Shown: positions 21,537 to 32,909, numbered from the stretch's first letter. The stretch: DNA of 64,000 bases from Brienomyrus brachyistius (GCF_023856365.1 NC_064536.1:37378776-37442775); one strand, 5' to 3'. Made by a program: numbers and translations. The notes: generated from the sequence alone by a model not told the origin.

Positions 21537-24049
21537 ATGTTCAGGCTTCTGCTGATCCTCTGCCTTGGTCACTGTCTCCCTGCTGTCTTAGGGACAGAGT
21601 TAGGTGGGTAACAGCCTCACACTGACCCTGTGTGTAATTAACTGTGTATGTCAGTGCTTCACTGCTTTGTTAATTAGACAGTGATGTGAGTGTCTGATGG
21701 GGCTGTCTGTTGTAACATTCTTCTGTTGTGGGGGGGGTCTCTTTGTTGTGCTGTAAGCACTGTATTTTAGTCAGGTGCTTGTTTACTCTACCTGCTTTAT
21801 GATGTAATTTAAGATGAAGTTAAGCTGTGGTACGTGATTAGTGCAGAGTCACATGGCACTGTAAATGGACCAAATCAGTGTGGAAAACTGGCACTGTGTG
21901 TAAAGTAATTATAATAATCCTTTTAAATACTTTCTTCTGTATATTAATCAGATATCGACTGTCATATTGGAGACACTGTCACGCTGCCCTGTGATGGACA
22001 AGCAGCTACAGGCACCAAGGAGGTTTATGTTCTGTGGGTGTTTGGAAGCAGGCCTTTCTGTTGGTTTGAAGATGGCAGGTGGTGTGAAACTGGTCATTAT
22101 GTGAATTGAACTCGGCTTGGATCCATCCGACAGAACAACTTCTCTTTGGTCATTAATCCTGTCAGAAAAGACGATGCCGGGGTGTATAAGTGTCGAATCA
22201 ATCATGAAGATATACAAACCATTCGCCTTATTGTTAAAGGTAAATGACCCTTCTGATGGTTCCCCTTCCCCCTTAAACCCTCCTGAGACCCGTCTCTGTG
22301 GGGCAGAGCCTCCTACAGCTCAGTCTGCCCCCCGACCCGCATGAACAGAACCGTGACCCAGAAGCTGAGAGCAGTAGGGAGCTCTCTGCAGGCCGCCTTT
22401 ATCTCTCGGCCCCCAGCTCTCTGCAGGCCGCCTTCATCCCCCGACCCCCAGCTCTCTGCAGGCCGCCTTCATCCCCCGGCCCCCAGCTCTCTGCAGGCCG
22501 CCTTTATCTCTCGGCCCCCAGCTCTCTGCAGGCCGCCTTTATCCCCCGACCCCCAGCTCTCTGCAGGCCGCCTTTATCCCCCGACCCCCAGCTCTCTGCA
22601 GGCCGCCTTCATCCCCCGACCCCCAGCTCTCTGCAGGCCGCCTTCATCCCCCGGCCCCCAGCTCTCTGCAGGCCGCCTTTATCTCTCGGCCCCCAGCTCT
22701 CTGCGGGTCGCCTTTATCCCCCGGCCCCCAGCTCTCTGCTGCTACCCTGCATCTCACACTCACTGCTGCAGCTCTGAGTTACAGGCTCACACTGACTCTG
22801 CTGCTTCTGTCCCTCTCTGTCTGCAGGAGACCGGAAGCGAAGGGATGCAGAGACCCCCCCTGGAGGTTACTGCAGGTATTTTTTTAAACCCCCCACCGCC
22901 TGGGCATTGGTTCACATGTGGCACGTCAGTGCTAACAGCATAGCACACGTATTTAATAAGTGATATGAATATTATGGGATGTTACAGGCTCCCAAGCGAA
23001 TGTGTTCACATGGCTAGTGTTCAGAAATCATGGCTGTATGACATGGTACAAACAAGAATAAACTGTCAGAATTCACACAGGATCTGCTGATTAGTTTCTC
23101 TTTTCCCTCCTGGATCAGATTTTATTTGCAGGCCATACAGAGAGAGAGAAGATCCTCCAGGTGAGTTTATACCCTGTGTGATAAACATGCTTCTGCCCCA
23201 GTGTAGAAGCTGCTGTCTGTTTCCAATTTATGAATTGTTATTGACTGAACCTAGTTCTTGCCAGGAGATAGACGCTGATATTACATGATATTAAACTTTC
23301 ACACACCTACCTGCTCTACCTAATTACTTGTAATGGTGGATTCTTCATATTTATTTTAATTCTAGATCTTAGTAATGATAATTTGGTTTTTGTCTGGATT
23401 AAATGGTCCCATCGGTCAGATCAGTAACAACGCGGGTTCTGACCCATCAGCAGGGGGTGAAGCTGTCAGAGGGTCACGCTGGTGATGCAGCACCCCCTAG
23501 TGTCCACAGCTCACAGCAGATACAAACTCCTCACTGCCTGGCCGTCCTAAGCTATTAGCATTTAGCATTTTATGAGTAATACTGTGTCAGACTGGCTGTT
23601 CAGGACCCCGCAGGCAGGGTGCTTAAGGGTGTGGATCTGAGCCCCAGGGGGCCTGCTGTTGTACCTCTGAGGAGGGTCCCTAACAGCTGCAGAATGGGGT
23701 CAGACAGAAAGCTGCTCTGGGTCGGGCTATCGGCTCGGTGATGCGGCTCTACTGACTGCTGGGGTGACATTTTACACTGAGGATCGAGTGTCTGTGTGAA
23801 AATGTGTCTGGGCACTTGTTGATCTCTTTGCTCTCTGCAGGGGTGTCTTCACTGGTGGTGACTGCAGTGATCGTGGCGCTTGTGTTGATTCCGCAGGCTG
23901 CAATAGTGGCTGTGTTCATCAGAAGACTGTGTAATCGGCAAAGAGATAATAATCTGTCTGGTCCGGGACCATCTGAACATGCTGTGATTAATGCTGCCTC
24001 TGGGAAAAACAGTGTTTATGAGATGATGGAAGAAGCAGGTGTGTTATAA
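21537..24049 (+). pseudogene. Ig-like receptor 2 (V-set, transmembrane, YxxM tail) with in-frame stop
   Basis: Five exons join without a phase break: leader 21537-21603 (MFRLLLILCLGHCLPAVLG), V-set 21952-22239, two short linkers 22827-22875 and 23132-23160, and transmembrane/cytoplasmic 23841-24049. All sites are GT-AG; the outer introns are phase 1. The V exon has Cys in VTLPCDG, WVFG, an extra CWFEDGRWC pair and DDAGVYKC. The last exon has a membrane span (SLVVTAVIVALVLIPQAAIV), a basic stop-transfer and a tail ending NSVYEMMEEAGVL, where YEMM is a YxxM motif of the type that binds PI3K p85 (known for other receptors). A TGA at 22107-22109 interrupts the V domain, so the allele is probably null. 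Family: teleost V-set innate receptor, not named. Confidence 0.7.
22381..22740 (+). repeat. 35-bp minisatellite in receptor intron
   Basis: About ten head-to-tail copies of a unit containing CCAGCTCTCTGCAGGCCGCC followed by TTTATCCCCCGACC or close variants. It lies between the V exon and the first linker exon. The unit length is not a multiple of three, so the Pro/Ser-rich frames over it are not coding. Each unit contains a pyrimidine-rich CTCTCTGCAGG resembling a splice acceptor. Confidence 0.9.
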
Positions 24050-24099
24050 GAAACAGGCTAATAACTAAATAACTATCTTGTTGTTTTTCATAACTGCTT

Positions 24100-24330
24100 G
24101 TGCCACATATATATGAAATGTGATGGGATATACTTCAGTCTACAACATTGGATGCTTTTCCACTGCACCAGGAACCATAAGTATGGTACTACAAGATGTT
24201 GGTTTTCCACTGGTGTAAAAACTGGTACTGGCACCAAATGACATCACAGCGCAAGGCTGGGACACACGAGAAAACGGTGGATAAAAGTCATAAGCGATCG
24301 GTGCAGTGACCCGTTACCCAAAAAGTCCTG
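24100..24330. repeat. Possible MITE remnant
   Basis: Two related stretches, TTTTCCACTGCACCAGGAACC and GTTTTCCACTGGTGTAAAAAC, with short palindromic character, resemble ends of small non-autonomous DNA elements. No target duplication found. Confidence 0.25.
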
Positions 24331-24885
24331 TCCCAGTTTAACCTGATAGACAGGCCCACATTGTGAGCACCGGTGGAATAAATGCAAACAGTTGTCGTAC
24401 TGAAATCCTCCCCCCCTACTAAATACCCCCCCCCCTTTTGCATGCACTTGCAGTCTCATTACTGCAGTGTTTCATCTGCATTTAATTAACAACAAGGTTT
24501 AAAACAAACTATTTAAACTGAACTTAAGGTTTTTTACGGCAATTACCTAAGTACATCGCAAATTATTGGTTGTGTCTGTAAATGTCTGTGTTATGGCAGT
24601 CAGCCCTAAGCAAAATTTAGGTTAATCCGACAAATAGATACTTTAATATGCACTGCTCTCGACTGTTCACACTCCTGACACTCAAATTGGAGACAGCATG
24701 TGCATGTGAAAGGAGGGAGGATTTCAGCTCGACACCTGCCATAAAATGTCTTCTGAAGTGCGGCAGCAAAACTGTTTGCAGGCAGCGTCTGTTCCAGCAA
24801 ACTCCCATCTATACCTTCCGATCTCACAAGCAAAGCCGAACCCACAGGGTCAGCGACATAACAGCACACTGCCTCTGGGGGAAAG

Positions 24886-25250
24886 GTCAGCCCACTTCGG
24901 GCTAAAGACCGTGCTGCTGCGGTGGATGGTGTACCTATTAACACAGTCCAGAGTCATTTAATAAAGTAAACACAGCCACTGTATAAAGGCAGTGTCAGAA
25001 ATACTGAGCAAAAGTGACTAGTATTCGAGATCTAGCTGTATTGAATGAAATACTGAATTGTTCAATGGATTTGTGGCCTCAAAATGATGATAATTTTCCT
25101 GTGACTTTTCTAAATGTATTACCCCAGCCATAATATTTTGCAATATACATGTATATAATGTGTATTTCTCATTTAATTAGTATAAATACCACTTTTCTCT
25201 AGAAAGTGCAGTGGGTCTTATTGTACCACCTCCCTTCCTGTAGGGAATCA
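24886..25250. repeat. Block repeated in inverted orientation at 51000-51360
   Basis: Shares GGCTAAAGACCGTGCTGCTG, CGGTGGATGGTGTACCTA, TAATAAAGTAAACACAG, CAGAAATACTGAG and TTAGTATAAATAC with the reverse complement of 51000-51360. It lies just downstream of Ig-like receptor 2. Either a dispersed repeat or a segmental duplication of receptor 3' flank. Confidence 0.65.
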
Positions 25251-25362
25251 AAAGACTAAAATGATTGGAGAGTTCTCATAATGAGACCTGTTTGTATAGT
25301 TTTCCTTGTGTGATCAGTATACTGTCACATGTTTGCTGCGGACCAGGTTCTGTATATATGAA

Positions 25363-26420
25363 CAGTGCCTATAGAGGGTCATCATACCCTTTAGAAATAC
25401 TTTGGGTTTGATTTCAGGCTGTATGACATTCTCAAAAAAACTTCTACCAACTTTATTTACTAATTTCCCTCTTACATCATGAAACTCCTGAAAGTCAACA
25501 GCTTAGAAAATTAATTAAAAAAGAAAAACCAGAATGACAGGGTTGAATACCAAGTAGAACCACCTTTTTCTGTAATTAGTCATCAGTCTTTTGGATATGT
25601 CTCTACTAGCTTTGCACACCTAGAATGGGAATGCTTGCCTATTATTCCTTGCAGAATTGTTCAAGTTCAGTGAAATTCCATAGAGAGAGGCAATGAGCTG
25701 CTGTCTTCAGTTCCATCCATAAAGTTTCTATTGGATCCTCTGACTTGGCCACTCAAGGACATTCACCTTCCCATCCTTAAGCCACTGTGTTGTTCTTTTG
25801 GCAGCATGTTTAGGATCATTGTCATGCTGGAAGGAGAATGACACCCATCTTCAGCTGTCTGCCAGAGGGATGCAGGTTTTCTTCCAGAATTTGTGTATAT
25901 TTGGAAGCCTCCATTTTCCCTTCACTCCTGACCAATCGGCCAGTCCCTGCTGGAGAGAAACCCCCCCACAGCGTCATGCTTTCAGCACCATGCTTCACAC
26001 TGGCTGTGGTGTTTGGATGGTGCACTGTATTTGCTTTTTGCCGAACACGGTGCTTTGAGTTAAATCCAAAAAGGCCGATTTTTATCTCCTCTGACCAGAG
26101 CACCTTTTTCTTCATGGCAGCAGAATCTCCCAGGTGTGTTTTTGCGAACGAGACTGAACGTGGCACTTCTTCAGAAAAGGTTTCCTTTTTGACCTCCTGT
26201 CATACAGGACAGCTGTGTGTAAAGCGTGAGAGATTGTTGTCACATGCACAGATCGACCTTTATCCCAGAAGCCTTTTGAAAGCACTTTCCCAACCAGGCT
26301 GATTTCTTTTTCAGAACCTTGCACTACTAATAGTGAAATCTTCAAGAGAGCTGGGTTTATTCTGAGGTAATAAAAAATAAAGTATTGATCATTATTATGT
26401 GCCTGAGCTGAGCTGCACAC
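25363..26420 (-). pseudogene. Tc1-like transposase fossil
   Basis: On the minus strand the decayed protein shows FAKTHLGDSAAMKKKVLWSE, a catalytic-core stretch with HHPNTTASVKHGAESMTLWG and GFSPAGTGRLVRSEGKM, then [13 protein letters not shown] near the C-terminus, the standard order in Tc1 transposases. The C-terminal part is in different frames, with several indels. The left edge (ACAGTGCCTATAGAGGG at 25363) looks like a terminal repeat; the right terminal repeat was not found. Non-functional. Confidence 0.75.
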
Positions 26421-28330
26421 AGTGATTACAGCTTAGAGTTTATTTTGAAAGTGTCAAGTTGACATCATTTGTTGTCATTCAGAGAGGAGCATAGTCTTCC
26501 TTACATATTGTTTTAATTTCTACAGCTGTGACTAAATCAGCAACTTTTTTATTTGGTAAATATCGTTCCTGTTATGTATAATAAACTGCAATTTTCCCCT
26601 ATCCCTCCCCATCTCTTCCGAATCAATATACTTGTTCTGTACTGTACATACTATCATAATTTACTGTTTTGTATATAAATTATTATGACGGAAAGTGCAT
26701 CGGCGAGTTGTGGTCGGGGTCTGGACAGGGAGGCGGAGCAAAGGTCGAATGGAGGCCGTGATGCAGTCGACGAGACCTGTGGGCGGAGCTGAGCTTGCAG
26801 CGTCGCGTAACAGGCCTGACAGCTACTGGAGTCTCCATACGCGGGATTCCTCCATCACCTAAAGAAAGCAGCCCTGAGGTGGTGCTCTGCATTCAGGTAC
26901 AGTGGGTTATATCTGAAATGGAGCCTGGATGGTTCACGAAAATACGCGAATACGGCATCTGTCAATGGCCCCAACTGTTGAATAACTAAGTGGGCAAAGC
27001 CCTCACCAGCTACTGTCAGTTCCTGCATGGATGGATAATAGATACCTTTTCCTTGCCTTATAAGCTCTTTTATCTATTTTCAGGTATAAAACCAGGCTAG
27101 TTTCAGTGTGTCCTTACAGTGATGTACCTGCTGTGTACTATGCATTTCATATTTGCTGGTCTAAGATAAATATGATCCCAAATTCCTATTGTAACCATGG
27201 CCTCTTACTCAAATCAATGTGTCCACTTGCTCACTGTGCCCTGCTTCCATTTTACTGTTACAAAGGAAACATCACATTAACCCTGTGTAATTACACCATT
27301 TTAATTACAGGGAGATTTGTGAAATTCATATATAGAATAAAATAAATATTACATGCTATAGCTGAAATGTTTTGCTCATACATTATTCTATATTTTCAAA
27401 ATGCCATTATAATAAACTGCCCAGCATGTGTCCATACAGCGCTCCTCGTAGGTGTGTGATTTTATACACCTGTGACAGTGGGGTCTAAATGAAACACCTG
27501 AATTCAACGATTAAGTAGTACATAAAAACCACATTTACTTAACTCGTTTTTTTCTTCCAAATCTAGTAAATATTGTTTAGCAGTCCACTCACAGAGCTCC
27601 AGGGGTCCTGCACACAATACCTCAAGAAGGAGGCCAAAGTCTCTCAAACAGCCCCAGACCAGCACACAAGAACCACCACCAACCATTCCTGTTGTGGCAG
27701 TAAACAGTCAGTATCTTTTACTATATCTGGGCTTCTATATTCTTGCCCACCAAGCCAACACCATCACAGTGGATTAAAAATAATCAGCTAAATAAAAGGC
27801 AAATATACATCCAGCACCACTGGTCTGACTGTAGGAAAAAAAAAAATTATTACACCCTACTAACATTTGTTTAGTTTATATAACATAAAATTGAACTATG
27901 AACTTAAAATATATTTCTGTTCTTAGATAAATTAATTTTGTGTAACCACTTGTCTTAAAAAATGAATTACACTAAAATGTATTGTTGGGTGTAAGTAGCT
28001 AGAGGGGTAGATAGAATGAAATATTACAAATCACAAATAACTTAATTAATATATTTATGTAATGTAAGAGTTTTTAGGTTTAACTTGATTATTTCAGGTT
28101 TTATTTAATACCTGCAACAAAGCAAATATTTTGCAAGACCAAAAGATAATGATTAAATTTCCTTTTATTTAACATGTAATTGTTAAGGCTTATAATTAAG
28201 TGACTTGTACTCAATAGTGCTGCAGTTAAACTTACTGAGAAAATGCTTGTGCAGTAACTTCGGAGGATTTTTTAAAGTAAACTTTTTTTTCACTGTGCCC
28301 TTAAAATGACAGTGATTTTTTGTGCCAGAT
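26421..28330. other. No supported gene
   Basis: Mostly AT-rich; frames at 26683-26989 and 27504-27791 lack family motifs. An A-rich run occurs at about 27836-27848. Confidence 0.4.
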
Positions 28331-28395
28331 TTCTTTTTTGGGAGGTGGATGGGCATGTGGTTCAGCAGACTCTGAAGGGGGCTCCGGTCTCTGAG

Positions 28396-29452
28396 GTCTC
28401 ATTTATAACCGCTGCATTTTGGAGAATAAAATGTGACCGCGGGTGAATAGGGTGAGCAAAAATGTGAGCGGCATCAGTACATATATAATAAGTCCTTGTG
28501 CTAGTGAGTCATACACCGTACATTTAATTTCACTTATTCAGTCACATATTTATAATAGTGAATAAATATATAAGTAAAATATATAATCCGACTCATATCT
28601 TAACTTAATCTACACTTTTAATCTATGCGCCGCAGCTGTTGAAATGTAAATTGATGAGTGATTATCACTATCATTTGGACACGGTGTGAAACAGTCAGTC
28701 TGACTGCTGAAAACACATAAATACCACAATCACATTCGTGCTTAACTTAGCATAATGGATGTCATGCCCCGTTCGTCCGTTTCCTCCCATGTGCCGCGCC
28801 CCCTCGTTACCTCATGTCGAATCCCTGTGTGATCAGTGTTGGTTTCTTAATAAATCCCTCATTCCCCAATTCTACATCTCCGTCTCCTTGCTCCTGCTTC
28901 CCCGGTCCATTTCGTTCCACGACAATGGATGCTCCATTACGCCAATGGCAGAATTAGAAGAGAACAGGTGTTCAGGGACAATTAAGATTTTTTTGGCCCA
29001 TGATGATGACTGGCTCATAAGCCGATTCAGATTACCTAGATGTGTGCTTTTGGAGCTCTGTGCTGAACTGGGTTCAGTGTTAGAGAGACCAACCCGACGG
29101 AACCGCACAATCCCGGACCAAATACAGGTACTGACAACCCTGGGGTTCCTTGCAACTGGCTGTTACAATTAGCCGATAGGTATATGTTAAAATTAACAAT
29201 AAAACTGTTAATTTGTTCTAAAGCTTGTTTAGGAAATACAAGAATAATCTAATTGTGTTTAATTGTATTCTAGGTCTGGGATATCACAACACATCACAAG
29301 TTCTCTTGTACTGTGGGAGAACAGGCCAACATCAAAAGTCAATTTGCAGCAATGTCTGATTTTCTTTGCATACGTCATTTTTGTCTTTTGAGCGCATGTA
29401 CACTTTTAGTATGAGTTCTACGCAGAGTTTTACAGTATAAATGAGACCCCTG
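28396..29452 (+). mobile_element. PIF/Harbinger remnant with matching ends
   Basis: The ends are inverted: GGTCTCATTTATA at 28396 and TATAAATGAGACC near 29440. Between them are two pieces of a HARBI1-like nuclease: 28960-29170 with DDWLISRFRLPRCVLLELCA and PTRRNRTIPDQIQVLTTLGF, and 29290-29360 with CTVGEQANIKSQFAAMSDF. The DDE core and the rest are deleted. The 3-bp target site typical of the family could not be read. The start codon region is split by the solo LTR at 28760-28924. Confidence 0.75.
28755..28929 (+). mobile_element. Solo LTR with 5-bp target duplication
   Basis: The LTR is 28760-28924 (165 bp), starting TGTCATGCCC and ending CCACGACA, with an AATAAA near 28850. It is flanked by perfect 5-bp repeats ATGGA at 28755-28759 and 28925-28929. 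Its first part matches the LTR at 14561-14864. It inserted at the probable initiation codon of the Harbinger transposase. Confidence 0.8.
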
Positions 29453-29792
29453 GTCTGTGATCAGAAGGTAACTGGTTCATGCCCAGCATTAGCAGAACTA
29501 TGGGTCCTTCACTAAAGCCCTTAACTCCCACCTGGACTAGAAACCACCCTAAGATCATGCTAGCAGACACTTGCACTATGTCTGGTACCATTTTGCACCA
29601 GATGCTGAATAGGGCCCTTCATCTTAATTGGCAATGACCATATTATTTTCTAAACAAACACAAGTTTCATTTGCCAGTCCTGTTGTTATTGGAGGGGTTT
29701 GAATTGGCCAAATAAAATGCCTATTTTTGATTGTCCTGAAATTGTCTGCTTGAGACTCATAGTGAGAAATTTGAGTTAATACATGAGTAAAT

Positions 29793-30130
29793 CATCCACC
29801 CATCATCTGAAACTGCTTCTCCTATTCAGGGTCACAAGGCATCCAGAGCCCATCCTGGAGGCAGTGGGCATAAGGCAGGGAACAGCCCAGGAAGGGGCAC
29901 CCACCCATTGCGGGGCACACTCACACACCAGTCACTCACACACCAGTCACTCACATACCATTCACAACTGTGGGTAATATGGCAACTCCAGTTAAGCATA
30001 GTTTTGGACTGCCTGAGGAAACCAGAGTACTCCACAACAACACAAGGAAATCATGCAACCTCCACACACAGAGCACACTCTGGTCTCAGACATGTGAGGT
30101 AACAATGCTAATCACCACACCACCCTGCCA
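29793..30130 (-). mobile_element. tRNA-derived SINE with Rex3-like tail, copy 4 (diverged)
   Basis: Recognisable but older than the other copies: CATCCACCCATCATCTG tail remnant, GCCCATCCTGGAGGCAGTGG, an internal triplication of TCACTCACACACCAG, and a decayed tRNA head ending near CACCACACCACCC. Confidence 0.75.
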
Positions 30131-30182
30131 ACCACAGGAGTAAATCAAACATAGTAATTTTAGTCATTTAGTAGTGTTTGAG

Positions 30183-30360
30183 GGCAGTATGTGGCTCAGT
30201 AAACTAAGACTTTGTGCCTGGGCTCAGAAGGTCACTTATTCAAGCCCAGCCTCCACGTCTGCAGGTTCTTGAGCAACTTCCTGGGTGCTGTAACCGATGG
30301 CTGCCCTACACAGCCAGCATGTTCTCACCTACAGAGAGCAAGCTGGGAGAGGCATAAGGA
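30183..30360 (+). mobile_element. Second-type tRNA-derived SINE
   Basis: Head GGCAGTATGTGGCTCAGTAA with A-box-like GTGGCTCAGT and B-box-like TTATTCAAGCCC, then a body with GGCTGCCCTACACAG. Different from the Rex3-tailed family and related to the SINE split at 28335-29640. Confidence 0.55.
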
Positions 30361-30419
30361 GAATTTCTCCAAAGATATCTATTATTAGTTAGTTAATGTT
30401 TATTATTAGTGAATAGTAT

Positions 30420-30775
30420 TTAATCCATCCATTTTCCAAACCGCGTATCCTACTGGGTCGCGGGGGGTCCAGAGCCTATCCCAGAATCAATGGGCACGAG
30501 GCAGGGAACATCCCAGGATGGGGGGCCAGCCCATCGCAGGGCACACTCACACACCATTCACTCACACATGCACACTTACGGGCAATTTAGCAAATCCAAT
30601 CAGCCTCAGCATGTTTTTGGACTGTGGGGGGAAACCAGAGTACTCAGAGGAAACCCCACTACGACATGGGGAGAACATGCAAACTCCACACACATGTGAC
30701 CCAGGCGGAGACTCAAACCAGGGTCCCAGAGGTGTGAGGCAACAGTGCTAACCACTGCACCACCATGCCGCCCCT
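30420..30775 (-). mobile_element. tRNA-derived SINE with Rex3-like tail, copy 5
   Basis: Full-length copy: CATCCATTTTCCAAACCGC at the tail side and GTGCTAACCACTGCACCACC (reverse-complemented head) at the other end. Very similar to copies 1 and 2. Confidence 0.85.
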
Positions 30776-30867
30776 GAATAGCATTTAATTTCATATATAA
30801 TTTAAACAACAATTTTGAGCATTGTGAAATAAAACTGCAAAGTTTCAAAAACTCAACATTTACTATA

Positions 30868-32180
30868 CACGGTGCGTAGAATTATTAGGCAAGTGTGTAT
30901 TTTACTTGTATGTTCTCATCCGAGCAATACTTTCAGTCCAGATGAATCTCTAATTGAGAATCAACTGTTTAAAAACAGCAAAATGTTCAGTAAACAGGAG
31001 AACATAGATACTTTCCTGTGCAAATTATTATTACTATTAAAATGGGCCAAAGAGGACCTTACAGAGAGCAGGATAAAAACAAGATTCAAGATTGGTTTAT
31101 TGTCAATACAGCAATATACACATTATACAGTGTATTGAAATGCCGTTCCACACAGGTCCTCCATGGTGAATTATAAACATAAAAATATATCAAAAAAATA
31201 TAAAACAGAAATAATAATGGAGAAATAATTCACATAAATAATCAAACAAAATTTTTATGAAAAAAAAAACAAACTAGTTCTAACTAACTGTCTATGTACA
31301 GTAAACAGGCCAGAGACAATACAAAGTGGTCATGTGCAATTAGAGCTCAAGAGAAATGTCCAGGTAGTATTTAAAATTCCAGGTTATAGTCAGGATATTG
31401 TTGACAAGACAAGACAAAGACATACCAGTTATAACAAGTGCATTGAGGTGTGCAAATAAGCATAATGTGAGAGTCCGGTTTGCAGTGTTTCTGTGTTGTG
31501 GGTATCAACATTCCTTTTGGTGACAGTGAGTTGAGAGCTCTGACTGCTTGAGGAAAGAAGCTTTTGAAGTGTCTGGCAGTTACAGTTCTGATGCTGCGGA
31601 ACCGTCTACCAGACAGGAGAGAGAACAGTGCATGTGAGGGGTGGGAAGTGTCCTTCACTATGCTGTTTGCACGACGGATGATGTGCTTTTCATACAGATG
31701 GGAGATGGCTGGGAGAGGGACCCCGTGATACTCTCTGCTGTCCTGCTGCAGGGATTTATTTTCAGCGGCGGTGCAGTTTCCATACCAGACAGTGATGTAG
31801 CAGCAGAGAACACTCTCGATGGTCCCCTGGAACAAAATAGTACAGTACCAGTCAGAGGGATGCAAAACGATCAAAACTGCCAGACTTTTGAAACGTGATC
31901 TCTGTACAATCAAGTGTTTTGCTGCCAACAGCTGAAGAAGCATGTAGAGAGAAGAAGACAGTTAAACTGCCAAAAGTTCTGCATCAAATTAAAGGGGAGA
32001 CTTCCAGAAACTCTTGAGCATCAAATGACATCATTTTTCAAAACTGCAATCTGAACAGAATCTCCAGACGTTCTAGGTGCAGTGTGATGCGTGACATTTC
32101 TAAGGTCATTAACACTGAAACGTGACCTGCACTCAATAAGGCATGCAAGGTATAACATTAAGAATGGGCACGGACACATC
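30868..32180 (+). pseudogene. Tc1/mariner fossil interrupted by an L2 end
   Basis: The left edge GTGCGTAGAATTATTAGGCA at 30873 is the terminal-repeat motif of a common fish Tc1/mariner family. Beyond the L2 insertion, 31850-32180 reads in broken frame like the DNA-binding half of its transposase (TIKCFAAN, KLPKVLHQIKGETSRNS, IIFQNCNLNRISRRSRCSV). The catalytic half and right terminal repeat are absent, possibly lost at the boundary with the CACTA element at 32211. Confidence 0.5.
31078..31850 (-). mobile_element. L2-type LINE 3' end
   Basis: Minus-strand ORF2 C-terminus: TIESVLCCYITVWYGNCTAA, then IVKDTSHPSHALFSLLSGRR and RHFKSFFPQAVRALNSL, followed by an AT-rich 3' UTR ending in a repeated ATCTTGAATCTTG at 31080. 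5' truncated; the frame is open for about 190 codons, so it is younger than the copy at 3050-5740. Confidence 0.75.
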
Positions 32181-32743
32181 TCAGGATTGATGGTACAAAG
32201 GTTTTGGGGACAGATCCCAGGTCGAAAAGAAATGTACTTAAGTTGTATTTTTTTGCCTTGTACTTATTGAACTTTTAGCATGCTGTAGAAGTGCAAACTT
32301 AAATGTGCTATTTTGGAACAGCTATTAGTGTATTAAGTGCATTTTAAGAAGTTCTTAAGCACAACTTAATTTTAAATTAAATACACTATTTTATGCTAAA
32401 ATGGAACAACTAATAGTATCTTTATTGCATGTACAGCATGTTTTAAGTATATTTATCACTAAACAGAAAAACCTTTAGACTGTTTAAAACATTCTTAAAC
32501 TCTTATTTTAGTAAATTCTTTAACAATCGCTAATGAACACAAATCAAAATGACACTTTCATTGTGCCTCTACTGACTAAAGAACAACAGCAAATGACAAA
32601 GGGAAAATTTGGCAAGGCCCATTATTTGGAAAATAATGGGCAAACAAAAATATATAGATATTTTAAAAAAATATATCAAGTTTTTCTTGCATTCATTGGC
32701 AAAATCAAACCATTTCAAACATTTATTTGAGGTAGAAACATGT

Positions 32744-32747
32744 AAAA

Positions 32748-32782
<35 letters not shown>
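32744..32782. repeat. AAAT microsatellite
   Basis: About nine AAAT units inside the CACTA element. Confidence 0.9.
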
Positions 32783-32855
32783 AATTATGCAACTTACAGC
32801 CTAAAGTAATATGCCTAACATCCATGTAAACCCTGGTGCATACTGCCCTTGCACA

Positions 32856-32857
<2 letters not shown>

Positions 32858-32908
<51 letters not shown>
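32858..32908. repeat. GT microsatellite
   Basis: About 24 GT units inside the CACTA element. Confidence 0.95.

Positions 32909-32909
<1 letters not shown>

Larger units (their letters stand above)
28335..29640 (+). mobile_element. tRNA-derived SINE split by a Harbinger element
   Basis: The left arm (28335-28395, GGGCATGTGGTTCAGCAGAC) and right arm (29452-29640, TGTGATCAGAAGGTAACTGG, GTTCATGCCCAGC, TTAACTCCCACC) together read as one tRNA-related SINE like that at 30183-30360. The intervening DNA is the Harbinger remnant. Confidence 0.55.

Noticed and set aside
22298..22943. Pro/Ser-rich plus-strand ORFs of 159 and 200 codons
   Set aside because: They run over a 35-bp minisatellite in an intron; the unit is not a multiple of three and neither frame has exon borders.
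28755..29172. 137-codon ORF as an intact gene
   Set aside because: It fuses solo-LTR sequence to a HARBI1-like fragment; the LTR boundaries and target duplications show the fusion is accidental.
29900..29960. CRISPR-like short direct repeats (TCACTCACACACCAG)
   Set aside because: Three contiguous copies without spacers inside a SINE body in a vertebrate-type genome.
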